From Prochlorococcus marinus CUG1433 (lineage in GTDB: Bacteria > Cyanobacteriota > Cyanobacteriia > PCC-6307 > Cyanobiaceae), in assembly GCA_017644425.1 (NCBI GenBank), contig JAEPLN010000001.1, positions 992,001 to 1,056,000 of the forward strand: a stretch of 64,000 nt of DNA, in the 5' to 3' direction. Of this stretch, positions 19,309-30,534 are shown one piece after another; positions within the stretch are counted from its first letter, which is position 1; each line of letters starts with the position of its first letter. The translations under genes were made by a program, and so were the position numbers. The notes beneath the pieces are model-generated. The model made no database searches and was not told the origin of the DNA. It saw only the letters and a list, made by a program, of their open reading frames with translations.

Positions 19309-21069
19309 TTATTTATCTAATTCGAAATGATTGTGAATCGCATTAACTGCTTTGTCACAATCTTTCTCTAAGACAATACATGAAGTCCTAATTTCACTAG
19401 TGGCAATCATTTCAATATTGATATTTTGGTCAGCCAGTGCTCTAAATATTTTTCCAGCTGTTCCAACCTTAAATGCCATTCCTGCTCCTACAGTACTTAC
19501 TTTAGCTATCGCAGGGCCATCTTCAATGTATGAGCCGGGTAACTTCTTTGTTAAGGCCTCAAAAACTAAGTTAGCTTTTTCTCTATCTTGCTTATTCATC
19601 GTAAGACTAATATCCTTAGTTTTTAAAGAGGAAATTCTTTCAGATTGCACGATCGTATCGAAAAGTAAATTATTTTCAGCTAGTGCTAAACATATCGATG
19701 CTGCTACACCTGGACGATCGGGCAATTTTCGAAAACTTATTTGAACTTGGTTTTTATCTAATGCAATTCCTCTTACTTCAGGTTGATCTTGTTTTACCTT
19801 GATTGGATTAACAAATATTTGTGTGTCAGATAACTTAAATTTCTCAGCAACAAATCTAATTACTTTTGGAATATTATTAATTTCAATTACGCAGCTAACT
19901 TTAATTTCACTAGTAGCTATTAACCTCACATTTATATTCGCTTGAGATAAAGTATCAAATAAATCAGCTGAAACACTTGGTCTACCCATAATGCCTGCTC
20001 CTTGAATACTTAATTTAGTCATTTTTGTTTTTAGATTGTATTCTCCTCCTAATTGACTAGTTATAAGTTCACATTGTTCTGTAGTTTTTTTAACCTCTGA
20101 TTCACTAACGGTAAATGTTATATCGTTATTATTTCCATCATTTGTTGCTTGTATGATTAAATCTACATTAATACTTGCTTCTGATAGTTTTTCAAATATT
20201 TGTGCAGCAATCCCAGGCCTATCAGGAATATTTGAGAGACTGAATACTGCTTGATTTTCTAATACTTCAAGACTATTGACTGTTTTTGTTAATTCTAAGC
20301 TTCCTCTTTTGAGCGGGAGAGGTTGGATTTGACTTTCTAGTAGAGTTCCACTTGAGTCACTTTGGCTTGATTTGACGCACAATTTAATTCCATAATTTCT
20401 AGCAATTTCTACTGCTCTTGGATGCAGAACTGAAGCACCTACGCTTGCGAGTTCAAGCATTTCCTCACAGCTAATTTCATCTAAGAGTTTTGCATTAGGA
20501 ACAATTCTTGGATCAGTAGTAAGAACCCCTGGAACGTCTGTATAAATTTCGCAAGTCTCAGCTCCTAAAGCTGTTGATAAAGCTACTGCAGATGTATCTG
20601 AACCCCCTCTACCTAAAGTTGTAATTTCCATTGATCCAGTGTGGCTTAATGTTGTTCCTTGAAATCCAGCGACTACTACTACAAAACCTTGATTTATATA
20701 ATTTTGGATTCTTTCTCTTTTAATATCTAGAATTCTTGCTTTCCCATGTATTGATTCAGTAATAATTCCTACCTGGCTCCCTGTCATTGAAATTGCAGGT
20801 ATTCCGTATTCGTTTAATGCCATTGAGAGAAGAGCTATGGTTACTTGCTCTCCGGTTGAGAGCAGCATATCCAATTCTCTTCGATTAGGATTTTTACTAA
20901 TTGATTCCGCTAAACAATTTAAATCATCTGTAGTTTTCCCCATTGCAGAGACAACTACGACAATTTCATTTCCTGCTTCTTTACTTTGACAAATACTACG
21001 TGCAATATTTTGTATTTTTTTTATATCACCGACAGATGTGCCGCCAAATTTTTTTACTAATAAAGCCAT
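19309..21069 (-). CDS. lysC: Aspartate kinase with four ACT domains
   Basis: Phosphorylates aspartate at the head of the lysine/threonine/methionine pathway. The 586-residue protein has the kinase domain (about 1-250) with VKKFGGTSVGD at 5-15 and TTLGRGGSDTSA, followed by two tandem ACT-domain pairs. The pairs are visibly duplicated: PDRPGIAAQIFEKL versus PDRPGVAASICLAL, and NINVRLIATSEIKVSCVI versus NINIEMIATSEIRTSCIV. Four ACT domains make it longer than the common roughly 400-residue form, a layout known from cyanobacteria. Feedback control by lysine and/or threonine is expected. asd and dapA lie 8-10 kb away. Confidence 0.96.
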   Translation of the reverse strand: MALLVKKFGGTSVGDIKKIQNIARSICQSKEAGNEIVVVVSAMGKTTDDLNCLAESISKNPNRRELDMLLSTGEQVTIALLSMALNEYGIPAISMTGSQVGIITESIHGKARILDIKRERIQNYINQGFVVVVAGFQGTTLSHTGSMEITTLGRGGSDTSAVALSTALGAETCEIYTDVPGVLTTDPRIVPNAKLLDEISCEEMLELASVGASVLHPRAVEIARNYGIKLCVKSSQSDSSGTLLESQIQPLPLKRGSLELTKTVNSLEVLENQAVFSLSNIPDRPGIAAQIFEKLSEASINVDLIIQATNDGNNNDITFTVSESEVKKTTEQCELITSQLGGEYNLKTKMTKLSIQGAGIMGRPSVSADLFDTLSQANINVRLIATSEIKVSCVIEINNIPKVIRFVAEKFKLSDTQIFVNPIKVKQDQPEVRGIALDKNQVQISFRKLPDRPGVAASICLALAENNLLFDTIVQSERISSLKTKDISLTMNKQDREKANLVFEALTKKLPGSYIEDGPAIAKVSTVGAGMAFKVGTAGKIFRALADQNINIEMIATSEIRTSCIVLEKDCDKAVNAIHNHFELDK

Positions 21070-21108
21070 ATTTAAATCATAATGTAAATTCGTAAACTTA
21101 AAATTTGG

Positions 21109-22110
21109 TTAACTTAAATTAATTAAATTCTCGGTAAAAACATTTACAGGATTATTACCTTGTTTTAGTAATAATTCAATGTCTAATAAGTTACTCAGTA
21201 GATTAATTAAATATTCTTGCGATATATTTTTTACTTTTTTTCGAATAAAGAAAATTCTTTTTGGATTAGAAATGCCTGCAAGATTACAAATCTTTTCTGA
21301 ATTATCGTTTCCTGAATTAACTACTAACTTTATAATGGTGTGAATTCTTATTTGACTAATTAAACCTGCATTTAATCTTAAAGCAGGCTCTCCTTTCTGT
21401 AGGGAATAATTTATTTCAATAAGGCTTTCATTAATATTTTTTTGCAAAAGAAGATCAATGATTTTGAAAACGTTGGATTGATGATCACTAAATATTTTTT
21501 TTACATCATTACTTTTTAATAGAAGCAGTGAATTCGAATCACTTGATACTGCAGAAAGGTATGTTTTTGCTTTGGCTAGTTCATTTATTAGTTTAAAGCC
21601 ATCATTACCAACTGAATCAATTATTAATTCAGCTGCATTTTTATCAATTTTGATATTCATTTCATTTGCTGCATCTTCTAAAAATCTTTTTTGTCCTTCA
21701 TAGTCCCAGATTTCTGGTAAAGAAAATGACTTTTCTTTAGCTAAATTATTTTTGATAAGTTTTTGTAAAAATTTAGTACTCTTTAGTCTTGAGTCTGGTT
21801 TTTTTGTATTTTGTAAAATGAAATAAGTATTATGAGGTATGTTGTCATGAATTTTTTCAAATTTAGTTCTTAGATCCTCATTTTTGGCAGTAAAAATTGG
21901 ATTATTTTTCAATGTAACTATTCTGTATCCGTTTCCAAAAGGAGGTGTAAGAACCTCATCTAAAGCTTTATTTACTTGCTCATCATCATCTCCATTTAAA
22001 TTTGTTACGTTTATTTCTTTCCATTCTTTGGATACTTCCTTATCAATTAATTTTTGGATAAATGTATTTTGAGCATTTAAATCATTACCCCATAATATTT
22101 GTATTGGCAT
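21109..22110 (-). CDS. holA: DNA polymerase III delta subunit
   Basis: Opens the sliding clamp as part of the clamp loader together with tau/gamma (dnaX in this window). The 333-residue sequence is divergent, as usual for HolA. It shows an N-terminal AAA+-like fold without Walker motifs, PPFGNGYRIVTLKNNPIF and NTYFILQNTKKPDSRLKSTK, and a helical C-domain with LRLNAGLISQIRIHTIIKL. The start is 39 bases after the lysC start codon's upstream boundary, so the two may be co-transcribed holA-lysC. It is divergent from cobH. Confidence 0.88.
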   Translation of the reverse strand: MPIQILWGNDLNAQNTFIQKLIDKEVSKEWKEINVTNLNGDDDEQVNKALDEVLTPPFGNGYRIVTLKNNPIFTAKNEDLRTKFEKIHDNIPHNTYFILQNTKKPDSRLKSTKFLQKLIKNNLAKEKSFSLPEIWDYEGQKRFLEDAANEMNIKIDKNAAELIIDSVGNDGFKLINELAKAKTYLSAVSSDSNSLLLLKSNDVKKIFSDHQSNVFKIIDLLLQKNINESLIEINYSLQKGEPALRLNAGLISQIRIHTIIKLVVNSGNDNSEKICNLAGISNPKRIFFIRKKVKNISQEYLINLLSNLLDIELLLKQGNNPVNVFTENLINLS

Positions 22111-22168
22111 AATAGCTCAATAAAAACCATATATTAACTATGATTACTTCTAACACAAATTAAATTTA

Positions 22169-22792
22169 ATGGTAATAGATCATCCAATTTTTTTGGAAAG
22201 CATCAGATTTATAAGATCTCATTTATTAGCAAATGATCTAGATTATTTAGAAAAAAAAGTGTTAGAGAGATTAGTCCATACTTCAGGAGATTTTTCAGTT
22301 CAAAATCTTTTACATTTCAGTGAAGGTGCTTGCGAAAAAGGGCTTCAGGCACTTAAAAGTGGTGCTCCGATTTTAACTGATACTGATATGGCAGCTGCAG
22401 CAATAAAATCCATGGCAGAAAATACCACTCGGAATAAAGTATTCACCGCTAGTATGTGGTTTGGAAAAAATAATCATACAAACTTAACTAAAACTGCATA
22501 TGGCTTAAGTGAAGGTTGGAAGGAGTTATCCCCTATGAATTCTGGAAGCAAATCACCTATTGTAGTTATCGGCAGTTCGCCTACAGCGTTAACTTACTTA
22601 ATTGATATTTTAGAGAATGCAAAAGATTTACCCAGTTTAATTATCGGAATGCCTGTTGGATTTATTGGAGTAGAGAAAAGCAAAAATAAATTAATTTCTA
22701 GCGATCTTCCTAGAATTGTTTTGAATTCAACTAGAGGAGGTGCTGCCATGGCAGCTGCTGCGGTTAACGCCTTATTGAGGGAAACTATTTAA
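22169..22792 (+). CDS. cobH: Precorrin-8X methylmutase
   Basis: Moves a methyl group from C-11 to C-12 to form hydrogenobyrinate/cobyrinate in corrinoid (pseudo-B12) synthesis. The 207-residue length is typical. The catalytic histidine motif is VHTSGDF (about 37-43); also visible are KSGAPILTDTDMAAAAI and the C-terminal GMPVGFIGVEKSK with NSTRGGAAMAAAAVNALL. Other cob genes are not in the window, so the pathway is dispersed. It converges on mutS. Confidence 0.96.
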   Translation: MVIDHPIFLESIRFIRSHLLANDLDYLEKKVLERLVHTSGDFSVQNLLHFSEGACEKGLQALKSGAPILTDTDMAAAAIKSMAENTTRNKVFTASMWFGKNNHTNLTKTAYGLSEGWKELSPMNSGSKSPIVVIGSSPTALTYLIDILENAKDLPSLIIGMPVGFIGVEKSKNKLISSDLPRIVLNSTRGGAAMAAAAVNALLRETI

Positions 22793-22823
22793 AAAGTATT
22801 TATTTTATAAAAATGTCAAAAAT

Positions 22824-25565
22824 CTACTTAATATCATAATTTAAGTTGTTATTTTCTTCTAAAGAATTTAAAACTGATTTTGCTTTTTCTATAACTTCTT
22901 TTGGAACTCCTGCTAATTTAGCTGCCTCTATGCCATAGCTTTTGTTTGAGCCCCCTTTAACAATCCTGTGGCTAAAGATTAGCTGATCGTTATTTTGTTC
23001 TACTAAAACTTGAAAATTTTGTATATTCGTATTTGAATTTTTTAAATAATTAAGCTCATGATAGTGGGTAGCAAAAATAGTATTACATTGAATTTTTTTT
23101 GCAAGATATTCACTTACTGACCAAGCTATTGAAAGTCCATCAAAAGTAGATGTCCCTCTACCTATCTCATCAAGTAAAACTAGTGAGTTAGAAGTTGCCT
23201 GATTTAGAATTGATGCAGTTTCAGACATTTCTACCATAAATGTTGATTGTCCAGATGATTGATCATCAACCGCTCCAATTCTTGTGAAAATCCTATCTGC
23301 AATTTTGATTTCAGCATTATTAGCAGGAACAAAGCTCCCAATTTGTGTGAGAATTTGTATTAAACCAATTTGTCTTATAAAGCAACTTTTTCCGCTTGCA
23401 TTAGGACCGGTTAATATAATTAATTTTTGACTATCCTTGAAGGAGATATCGTTTGCTACAAACTTTTTATCACTCAACAATTGCTCAACAATTGGATTTC
23501 TTCCTGCGATAATTTTTGTACTATTTTTTGTCATTGAATCATTTATTGGTATTAATGAAGGTTTTATAAAATTGTTTTCTACTGAAGTAATTGATAAACC
23601 AAGAAGTGCATCAAGAGATGCTATGGATTTTGCGATTGATCTTATTTGTTTTGTTTTTTCAGCAACTAAATTTCTTAATTCGCAGAAAATTTCATATTCT
23701 TTTGATGAAGCTCTACTTTTTATTTGGAAAATCTTATTTTCTTTATTTTTAATTTCTGAAGTGATATACCTTTCTTCATTAGTAAGTGTTTGCCTTTTGA
23801 TCCAATGTTGTGGAGCTAAATTAACTTTTGACTTACTTATAGAAATGTAATAACCAAAATTTTTATGAAATTGAATTTTTAGGTTTGAAATTTTGCTAAT
23901 TTTCCTTTCTTTTAATTCCTCTTTATTTAGCCACTCAGAATAATCATCCATTAAATTGCGTAAACCATCTAATATATTGTCAACACCATCGTGGATCATT
24001 CCTCCTTCACTAATATTTAAAGGAGGATTTTCTATTAGTTTAAAACTTATAGTATCGGCTAATTCTAAGAGTCTTTCATCAATATTTTTTAATTGATCAG
24101 TCCAATCTGGGAGATCATATTTAAATAATTCAATTATGGATTTTAGTCTAGGCAATTTTTTTAAACCTTCAGCTATTGCAATTAAGTCTCTGGGACTTGC
24201 ATGTCCTGCACATGCTCTACCTGCAAGTCTTTCTAAATCCCCCATTGCTCTAAGTAAATTTTGGGTATCTGTACGTAATTGTTTAGATTCAATAAAGTTT
24301 GTAATTATATTTTGTCTTTTATAAATTTCATTAACGTTTAATAGTGGTGAATCTATCCACCTTCTTAAACACCTTGCACCCATGCAAGTATAAGTTCTAT
24401 CAATACTCCATAGTAGCGAACCTACATAATTGTTTTCTCGTTGTGTATTTTTGATTTCTAAGTTTTTTTGAGTTTGATAATCAATAATTAATTTGTTGTG
24501 ACCATATTGGATTTGTGGGAAGTCTAAAGAGATTTTTAAAGACGAATCTTTATCTAAATTTGAAGGATTAATTTTTTCTAAATAATTTAATAACCCTCCA
24601 AGTGATCTAGTTGCATTGTTTAAATTTTTAAGTCCTATTCCCTCTAGGTTTGCAATTTGGAAATAATTTTTTATTAGATAATTTGCTTCATTAATTCCAA
24701 AATTAGTCTTTTGAGAAACAGTATATGTAATTTGACTATTTCCTTTAATCAATAAATTTCTTACTGCATTGCTTCCTACAATGATTTCTGAAGAATCTAA
24801 TTTAATAATTTCATCAAATAGTTTTGACAGAGATTGGCCTTCTAAAGTTATTAATTCTCCTGTGCTTACATCAGCTTTTGATATACCCCATTCATAAGAT
24901 TCATCTGAGTTTTCTTCAGATAAGTAAATAGCAGTAATCCAATTATTTTTCTTTGCTATCAACATCCCCTCTTCAATTACGGTTCCAGGAGTAATTATTC
25001 TTGTTATTCCTCTTTTAATTGGAGTCCCATAATTTCCAGAACTTTTTTCTAATTGATCGCATATAACCACAGAATAATTTTTTTTAATTAAATCAGCACA
25101 GTATCTCTCCATTGCATGATGGGGAACCCCTGCCATAGGGATCTTACCAATCTCTTTGCCAGCATCTTTACTGGTAAGCGTTATTTCTAAAAGGTTAGAT
25201 ATTAATACAGCGTCCTCAAAAAAACATTCAAAAAAATCTCCTAATCTATAAAGTAATAACCTATCTTTATTTTCTTCTTTTAGAGTTACATAATGCTTCA
25301 TTACAGGAGTTAATTTAAGTTTTGAAACTGTTTTATAGCTATAAGATTCTTCATTGATGCAAACATTTTTGTTATTTGAAATTAAATCAGTTTTGAATTG
25401 ATTTATTAAATTAGTTGAATTTTTTCTTTGTCTGGGTCTTTTTTGCGATTCTTTTTTTAAATCTTCTAAAGATAAATCCTCTGGTATTTTTGTTATTTCT
25501 TTTTGCTCATTATTATCATTACCAATCGCAAATAAATTCTTTTGAATTATTGTATCTTCTTGCAT
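22824..25565 (-). CDS. mutS: DNA mismatch repair protein MutS
   Basis: Mismatch-recognition ATPase. The 913-residue protein has an extra charged segment of about 85 residues ahead of the standard domain I. The mismatch-contacting Phe-x-Glu is present as GDFFECF. The ATPase end shows Walker [16 protein letters not shown], the [15 protein letters not shown] loop, Walker [16 protein letters not shown] and ATHYHEL. It carries no endonuclease Smr domain, so it is a MutS1-type protein. No mutL is in the window. It is divergent from psbZ. Confidence 0.96.
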   Translation of the reverse strand: MQEDTIIQKNLFAIGNDNNEQKEITKIPEDLSLEDLKKESQKRPRQRKNSTNLINQFKTDLISNNKNVCINEESYSYKTVSKLKLTPVMKHYVTLKEENKDRLLLYRLGDFFECFFEDAVLISNLLEITLTSKDAGKEIGKIPMAGVPHHAMERYCADLIKKNYSVVICDQLEKSSGNYGTPIKRGITRIITPGTVIEEGMLIAKKNNWITAIYLSEENSDESYEWGISKADVSTGELITLEGQSLSKLFDEIIKLDSSEIIVGSNAVRNLLIKGNSQITYTVSQKTNFGINEANYLIKNYFQIANLEGIGLKNLNNATRSLGGLLNYLEKINPSNLDKDSSLKISLDFPQIQYGHNKLIIDYQTQKNLEIKNTQRENNYVGSLLWSIDRTYTCMGARCLRRWIDSPLLNVNEIYKRQNIITNFIESKQLRTDTQNLLRAMGDLERLAGRACAGHASPRDLIAIAEGLKKLPRLKSIIELFKYDLPDWTDQLKNIDERLLELADTISFKLIENPPLNISEGGMIHDGVDNILDGLRNLMDDYSEWLNKEELKERKISKISNLKIQFHKNFGYYISISKSKVNLAPQHWIKRQTLTNEERYITSEIKNKENKIFQIKSRASSKEYEIFCELRNLVAEKTKQIRSIAKSIASLDALLGLSITSVENNFIKPSLIPINDSMTKNSTKIIAGRNPIVEQLLSDKKFVANDISFKDSQKLIILTGPNASGKSCFIRQIGLIQILTQIGSFVPANNAEIKIADRIFTRIGAVDDQSSGQSTFMVEMSETASILNQATSNSLVLLDEIGRGTSTFDGLSIAWSVSEYLAKKIQCNTIFATHYHELNYLKNSNTNIQNFQVLVEQNNDQLIFSHRIVKGGSNKSYGIEAAKLAGVPKEVIEKAKSVLNSLEENNNLNYDIK

Positions 25566-25677
25566 ACTTTTTTAATTCCTAAATAGATATTAGGTAGAAA
25601 ATTTTTTTTTGCATTTAAAGTGGCTAAAGTATGTAAATTTTCTCTAAAAATTATCATTTTCATGAGATTATAGTATT

Positions 25678-25683
25678 TATAAT
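25678..25683 (+). promoter_or_regulatory. Candidate -10 element of psbZ
   Basis: A perfect TATAAT lies 22 bases before the psbZ start codon within a 140-base divergent region. No good -35 hexamer at the standard distance is evident. In AT-rich DNA such matches occur by chance, so this is tentative. Confidence 0.35.
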
Positions 25684-25705
25684 ATTTGAAACCTAAGACT
25701 GAATT

Positions 25706-25903
25706 ATGCAGGCTGTTAACTTTTTCTTCGTAAATGCTCTATTATTTGCTTCTTTAATCGCTGTAGTTGGAGTACCCGTTTTATATGTAACTCAACCTTC
25801 TACTGAGGAAGGACAGCGAGAAAGTAGGAGAAAAATTTATTCTATTGCGGCTGTTTGGGTTGTTTTAGTTTTTGTTACAGGGATAGTTTCTTCATTAGTT
25901 TGA
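25706..25903 (+). CDS. psbZ: Photosystem II protein PsbZ (Ycf9)
   Basis: Small two-helix subunit at the edge of the photosystem II core near CP43, which supports the antenna/core interface and dimer stability. The 65 residues match family length. Helix 1 is about residues 5-29 (FFVNALLFASLIAVVGVPVLYV), a polar loop STEEGQRESRRKIY follows, and helix 2 is about 44-63 (SIAAVWVVLVFVTGIVSSLV). It is monocistronic or co-transcribed with ribH, which starts 49 bases downstream. Confidence 0.96.
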   Translation: MQAVNFFFVNALLFASLIAVVGVPVLYVTQPSTEEGQRESRRKIYSIAAVWVVLVFVTGIVSSLV

Positions 25904-25952
25904 ACTTAATACCTTTTCGTGAGAGTCTATTAATATATCTAACTAAAATTTA

Positions 25953-26429
25953 ATGGCTATTTTTGAGGGTTCTTTTACTAATGCCTCTACTTTAAAAGTT
26001 GGGATTGTAATAGCAAGATTTAATGATTTAATTACAAATAAAATTCTATCTGGATGTCTTGATTGTTTAAAAAGACATGGTTTAGATACTTCTGAATTAA
26101 GTAATCAAGTAGATATAGCTTGGGTTCCTGGTTCATTTGAATTACCAATCGCAGCTAAAACCCTCATGAAAAAAAAGAGTTATGACGTTGTAATTGCTCT
26201 TGGGGCTGTGATCCGTGGTGAAACTTCCCACTATGATGTAGTTATATCTGAGGCGAGCAAAGGTATTTCGCAAGTTTCAAATGAAAATAATGTTCCAATT
26301 ATTTTTGGAGTTTTAACTACTGATACTATGCAGCAGGCTTTAGAAAGAGCAGGGATTAAAAATAATCTTGGTTGGAATTATGCTTTACAAGCAATTGAGA
26401 TGGGATCCTTAATTAAAAATTTAAATTAA
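25953..26429 (+). CDS. ribH: 6,7-dimethyl-8-ribityllumazine synthase
   Basis: Penultimate riboflavin enzyme, condensing ribitylaminouracil with dihydroxybutanone phosphate. The 158 residues show [10 protein letters not shown] near the N-terminus, [15 protein letters not shown], the substrate loop [14 protein letters not shown] with the catalytic histidine, and [20 protein letters not shown]. It forms a pentameric or icosahedral assembly in other bacteria. It follows psbZ on the same strand and is followed by tRNA-Gly. Confidence 0.97.
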   Translation: MAIFEGSFTNASTLKVGIVIARFNDLITNKILSGCLDCLKRHGLDTSELSNQVDIAWVPGSFELPIAAKTLMKKKSYDVVIALGAVIRGETSHYDVVISEASKGISQVSNENNVPIIFGVLTTDTMQQALERAGIKNNLGWNYALQAIEMGSLIKNLN

Positions 26430-26488
26430 TTGAAAAAATTTAATTATTTTTATCATTGATCCCTTCTTTGAGATAAAATAAGACTTAT

Positions 26489-26560
26489 GCGGATGTAGCT
26501 CAGTGGTAGAGCATCTCCTTGCCAAGGAGAATGTCGAGAGTTCGAATCTCTTCATCCGCT
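26489..26560 (+). tRNA. trnG: tRNA-Gly (GCC)
   Basis: A 72-base cloverleaf: acceptor GCGGATG pairs with CATCCGC, anticodon loop TTGCCAA gives anticodon GCC, and the T loop is TTCGAAT. The discriminator is T, and CCA is not encoded. A possible -10 (TAAAAT, about 26475-26480) precedes it. Confidence 0.97.
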
Positions 26561-26605
26561 TTTAATGTTTATATCTTTTAAAATATTTTCAATAAAAATT
26601 TCGTA

Positions 26606-27037
26606 ATGACAAGAGTTATTTCTATTGAGGATTTAAAGGGATTATTTACTAAACCTTATGGCACAGATGCTCCAACAAAACAAAAATGGGCTGAATTTTA
26701 TAATGAGAATGTTATTTTTACAGACCCAACTCAGGAAACAGAGGGCTTAGATTCTTATGTTAAAGCTCAAGAAAAGCTAGTTAAAAGATGTGATGATGTT
26801 TTTTTAGAAACTCATGCAATTTCCATAACTGGGGATTGTGGATTTGTTGAATGGACAATGGGTTTAAAAATTATGGGTAAAGAATTTATTTATCCTGGAA
26901 CTACTCGTTTATTATTTGGTGAAAATGGATTAATAAAGGAGCACAGAGATTATTTTGATTTTTGTGGCCCAACTTTTGGACCAGTGCCTATTTTAGGACC
27001 TTTTATAAGATGGCTTTATAGTAAATTTGTATCTTGA
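26606..27037 (+). CDS. NTF2-like (SnoaL-type) domain protein
   Basis: A 143-residue protein with the cone-shaped NTF2-like fold pattern: an N-terminal helix with WAEFYNENVIFTDPTQETEG, a central FLETHAISITGDCGFVEWTMGLKI strand pair (quoted in part) and the final strands FIYPGTTRLLFGENGLIKEHRDYFDF. The end, GPVPILGPFIRWLYSKF, is hydrophobic and may pack on or associate with a membrane. Such proteins include isomerases and ligand carriers as well as non-enzymes; no ligand is evident. It follows tRNA-Gly by 45 bases. Confidence 0.75.
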   Translation: MTRVISIEDLKGLFTKPYGTDAPTKQKWAEFYNENVIFTDPTQETEGLDSYVKAQEKLVKRCDDVFLETHAISITGDCGFVEWTMGLKIMGKEFIYPGTTRLLFGENGLIKEHRDYFDFCGPTFGPVPILGPFIRWLYSKFVS

Positions 27038-27064
27038 TTTTGTTTTTATTAGAAACAGAGTGCT

Positions 27065-27520
27065 TTATATTTCACGAATTAATAAATTTTGAGAATTAAC
27101 TTCTATAAAATCAAATTGAGAATAAAACAATTTTTTATTTGTTGTCATTAAATATAATTTTTTTGTATTTTTAATTTTTTTTGAAGATAAAAGATTTTTT
27201 ACAATTAATGTGCCAAAACCTTTGCCTTGGTGATTTTGATCTATGACAATATCCCAAAGCACTCCCCGATAAATCCCATCGGTTAAAGCTCTACCAAAAC
27301 CAACTATTTCCTTACCAACCCAGAGACTTATTACGACATCACTGTTAGCGAGACATTTTTTTAGATCATTAATTGTTCTATTTTTTGCCCAGAAAGCATT
27401 GGTATCTAGTAATTTTTGTAGCTTAATTAATCCGTTTGTTGGTTTAAGATTAGGGCCTAATCCAAAAACCCTTAATCCTAAAGCTCCTTTAGAATGTTTG
27501 ATTAGAGATATTTCTTTCAT
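27065..27520 (-). CDS. GNAT-family N-acetyltransferase
   Basis: A 151-residue acetyl-CoA-dependent acyltransferase-like protein. The core shows VVISLWVGKEIVGFGRAL, VLWDIVIDQNHQGKGFGTLIVKNLL with the acetyl-CoA pyrophosphate loop QGKGFG (R/QxxGxG/A class), and a final YSQFDFIEVNSQNLLIRE strand pair. The N-terminal 25 residues are basic and do not show a known motif. The substrate is not predictable. It sits between the NTF2-like gene (convergent) and secA (divergent). Confidence 0.82.
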   Translation of the reverse strand: MKEISLIKHSKGALGLRVFGLGPNLKPTNGLIKLQKLLDTNAFWAKNRTINDLKKCLANSDVVISLWVGKEIVGFGRALTDGIYRGVLWDIVIDQNHQGKGFGTLIVKNLLSSKKIKNTKKLYLMTTNKKLFYSQFDFIEVNSQNLLIREI

Positions 27521-27694
27521 TTATTAAAAAGATTTTTGAAAAGTGATGTCAGCTAGGCTATTTTTATGACTTTAATCTAAATACCTTAATCGATCGTTTC
27601 TATTAAATAAAGAGATAATAGCTTTCTTCATTTTGTTGTAACGCACTAATTTATAATGTTTGTAATAAGATGAATTTTTTAAGGGCTTTGACTT

Positions 27695-30526
27695 ATGCTA
27701 AAACTTTTGTTGGGAGATCCGAATACACGAAAGTTAAAGCGCTATCAACCAATAGTGGAAGAGATAAATTTCTTAGAAGACGAAATTTCGCAATTGACTG
27801 ATGATGAGCTTAGAAAAGAAACTCAAAATCTTAAATCAAATATTTCAGCAGAATTAGATTTTAAAAAACAAAAAGAACTCCTGGAAGAATTTCTTCCTAA
27901 AGCCTTTGCAATCGTAAGAGAAGCAAGTAAACGTGTTCTTGATATGAGACACTTCGATGTTCAGTTAATAGGCGGAATGGTTTTGAATGAGTGTCAAATT
28001 GCTGAAATGAAGACTGGAGAGGGAAAAACTCTTGTAGCAACATTACCTTGTTATTTAAATGCTCTTACGGGGAAAGGTGTTCATGTTGTTACGGTAAATG
28101 ATTATTTGGCTAGAAGGGATGCAGAGTGGATGGGACAAGTTCATCGCTTTTTAGGTTTATCTGTTGGTTTGATTCAGCAAGATATGAATCCAGTTGAGAG
28201 AAAGAAAAATTATGATTGTGATATAACTTATGCCACAAATTCAGAATTAGGATTTGATTATTTAAGAGATAATATGGCTACCGATATTAGTGAGGTAGTT
28301 CAAAGAAAATTTAATTACTGCGTAATTGATGAGGTTGATTCAATATTAATTGACGAAGCAAGAACGCCTCTGATCATTTCTGGCCAAGTTGAAAGACCAC
28401 AAGAAAAATATCAAAAAGCTGCAGAATTATCTCTGGCATTAGTCAAAGCAAAAGAATTAAGTAAAGATGGTATTGATCCAGAAGGCGATTATGAAGTTGA
28501 TGAAAAACAGAGAAGTTGTATCTTAACTGATCAGGGTTTCGCAAAATGTGAAGAGTATTTGGGAGTTAATGATTTATACAATCCTCAAGATCCTTGGGCG
28601 CATTACATAACTAATGCTTTAAAAGCTAAAGAATTATTTATAAAAGATGTGAATTATATTATTAAGAACGATGAGGCTGTCATAGTTGATGAATTTACTG
28701 GTAGGGTAATGCCAGGAAGACGTTGGAGTGATGGACAACATCAGGCAATAGAAGCGAAAGAGAGTCTTAAAATTCAGCCTGAGACTCAAACATTAGCATC
28801 AATAACTTATCAGAATTTTTTTCTTTTATATCCTGGTTTAGCAGGAATGACAGGAACTGCAAAAACTGAGGAGGTTGAATTTGAAAAAACTTATAAATTA
28901 GAATCAACAGTTATACCGACAAATCAAATAAGAAAGAGACAAGATTGGTCTGATCAAGTATTTAAGACAGAGATCGGTAAATGGAAAGCCGTTGCTAAAG
29001 AAACTGCACAAATTCATAGAGGGGGTAGACCTGTTTTAGTTGGTACAACAAGTGTTGAAAAAAGTGAATTATTAAGTTCACTTTTATCTGAAGAAAAAAT
29101 TCCACATAATTTGTTAAATGCTAAGCCAGAGAACGTTGAACGTGAAGCAGAAATTGTTGCTCAGGCAGGAAGAGCGGGTGCTGTTACTATTGCAACTAAT
29201 ATGGCTGGAAGGGGAACAGATATTATTCTTGGCGGTAATAGTGACTATATGGCAAGGCTTAAATTAAAAGAAATTTTAATTCCTTTGTTAGTTAAGCCTG
29301 ATAATGAGCATAAACCACCAATACCTAAACAAAGAAATTCAAAATCTAAGGGTGGTTTTTCTATAAAAGCTGGTTCAACTTTGAAAAAAAATATTTCAAA
29401 TTCTTCAACAAGTCTTTTTCCTTGCAAATTAGATGAAGCAATCGAAAAGAAACTCTCTCTTTTATCTGATGAACTTGTTAAAAATTGGGGAGATAGACAA
29501 CTTTCTGTCTTGGAGCTTGATGACAGGATAGCTACAGCTGCAGAAAAAGCACCAACTGAAGATAACTTGATAAAGCTTTTGAGAGAATCTTTGTCTGATG
29601 TAAAAAAAGAATATGAAAAAGTTTTGATTCATGAAGAAGAAAAAGTGAGAGAGGCTGGAGGTTTACATGTCATTGGTACTGAGAGACATGAATCAAGAAG
29701 AGTAGATAATCAACTTAGAGGAAGAGCAGGAAGACAAGGTGATCTTGGAAGTACAAGATTCTTTTTATCTTTAGATGATAATTTATTAAGGATTTTTGGA
29801 GGTGATAGAGTAGCAAATCTAATGAATGCTTTTAGGGTTGATGAAGACATGCCTATTGAGTCAGGAATGCTTACTAGGTCTCTAGAAAGTGCTCAAAAGA
29901 AAGTTGAAACATACTATTACGATATTAGAAAACAAGTTTTTGAATACGACGAGGTAATGAACAATCAAAGAAAAGCAGTTTATGGCGAAAGACTAAGAGT
30001 ATTGAAAGGAATAGATTTAAAGAAACAAGTAATTGGATATGGAGAAAGAACCATGAGTGAAATTGTAGATGCTTATATTAACCCTGATCTTCCTCCTGAA
30101 GAATGGAATATTGATCAATTAATTTCTAAAGTCAAAGAATTTGTCTATTTATTAGATGATCTTAAATCTGATGATATTAATTTACTTTCAATAGAAGAAT
30201 TAAAAAACTATCTTCAAGAGCAATTGCGAATAGCTTATGATTTAAAGGAATCACAAATAGAAAAGATTCGGCAAGGACTAATGAGAGAAGCTGAAAGGTT
30301 TTTTATTTTGCAGCAAATTGATAATTTATGGCGTGAACATCTTCAATCCATGGACTCCTTAAGAGAATCAGTTGGATTGAGAGGTTATGGACAGAAAGAC
30401 CCTCTCATCGAATATAAAAATGAAGGATACGATATGTTTCTCGAGATGATGACAAATATGAGAAGAAATGTTATCTACTCAATGTTTATGTTTCAACCTA
30501 AAACTGGTATGGATAATAAAAATTAA
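27695..30526 (+). CDS. secA: Preprotein translocase ATPase SecA
   Basis: Motor that pushes proteins through SecYEG in both plasma and thylakoid membranes. The 943-residue protein has the DEAD-motor Walker [10 protein letters not shown] near 108, Walker [19 protein letters not shown] (part), the preprotein cross-linking domain, [21 protein letters not shown] and [11 protein letters not shown]. An insert of about 90 residues after the GGNSDYM motif is typical of cyanobacterial SecA. The C-terminus lacks the zinc-binding cysteine tail that binds SecB. It converges on cysE with 8 bases between. Confidence 0.98.
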   Translation: MLKLLLGDPNTRKLKRYQPIVEEINFLEDEISQLTDDELRKETQNLKSNISAELDFKKQKELLEEFLPKAFAIVREASKRVLDMRHFDVQLIGGMVLNECQIAEMKTGEGKTLVATLPCYLNALTGKGVHVVTVNDYLARRDAEWMGQVHRFLGLSVGLIQQDMNPVERKKNYDCDITYATNSELGFDYLRDNMATDISEVVQRKFNYCVIDEVDSILIDEARTPLIISGQVERPQEKYQKAAELSLALVKAKELSKDGIDPEGDYEVDEKQRSCILTDQGFAKCEEYLGVNDLYNPQDPWAHYITNALKAKELFIKDVNYIIKNDEAVIVDEFTGRVMPGRRWSDGQHQAIEAKESLKIQPETQTLASITYQNFFLLYPGLAGMTGTAKTEEVEFEKTYKLESTVIPTNQIRKRQDWSDQVFKTEIGKWKAVAKETAQIHRGGRPVLVGTTSVEKSELLSSLLSEEKIPHNLLNAKPENVEREAEIVAQAGRAGAVTIATNMAGRGTDIILGGNSDYMARLKLKEILIPLLVKPDNEHKPPIPKQRNSKSKGGFSIKAGSTLKKNISNSSTSLFPCKLDEAIEKKLSLLSDELVKNWGDRQLSVLELDDRIATAAEKAPTEDNLIKLLRESLSDVKKEYEKVLIHEEEKVREAGGLHVIGTERHESRRVDNQLRGRAGRQGDLGSTRFFLSLDDNLLRIFGGDRVANLMNAFRVDEDMPIESGMLTRSLESAQKKVETYYYDIRKQVFEYDEVMNNQRKAVYGERLRVLKGIDLKKQVIGYGERTMSEIVDAYINPDLPPEEWNIDQLISKVKEFVYLLDDLKSDDINLLSIEELKNYLQEQLRIAYDLKESQIEKIRQGLMREAERFFILQQIDNLWREHLQSMDSLRESVGLRGYGQKDPLIEYKNEGYDMFLEMMTNMRRNVIYSMFMFQPKTGMDNKN

Positions 30527-30534
30527 ATGAAGAT

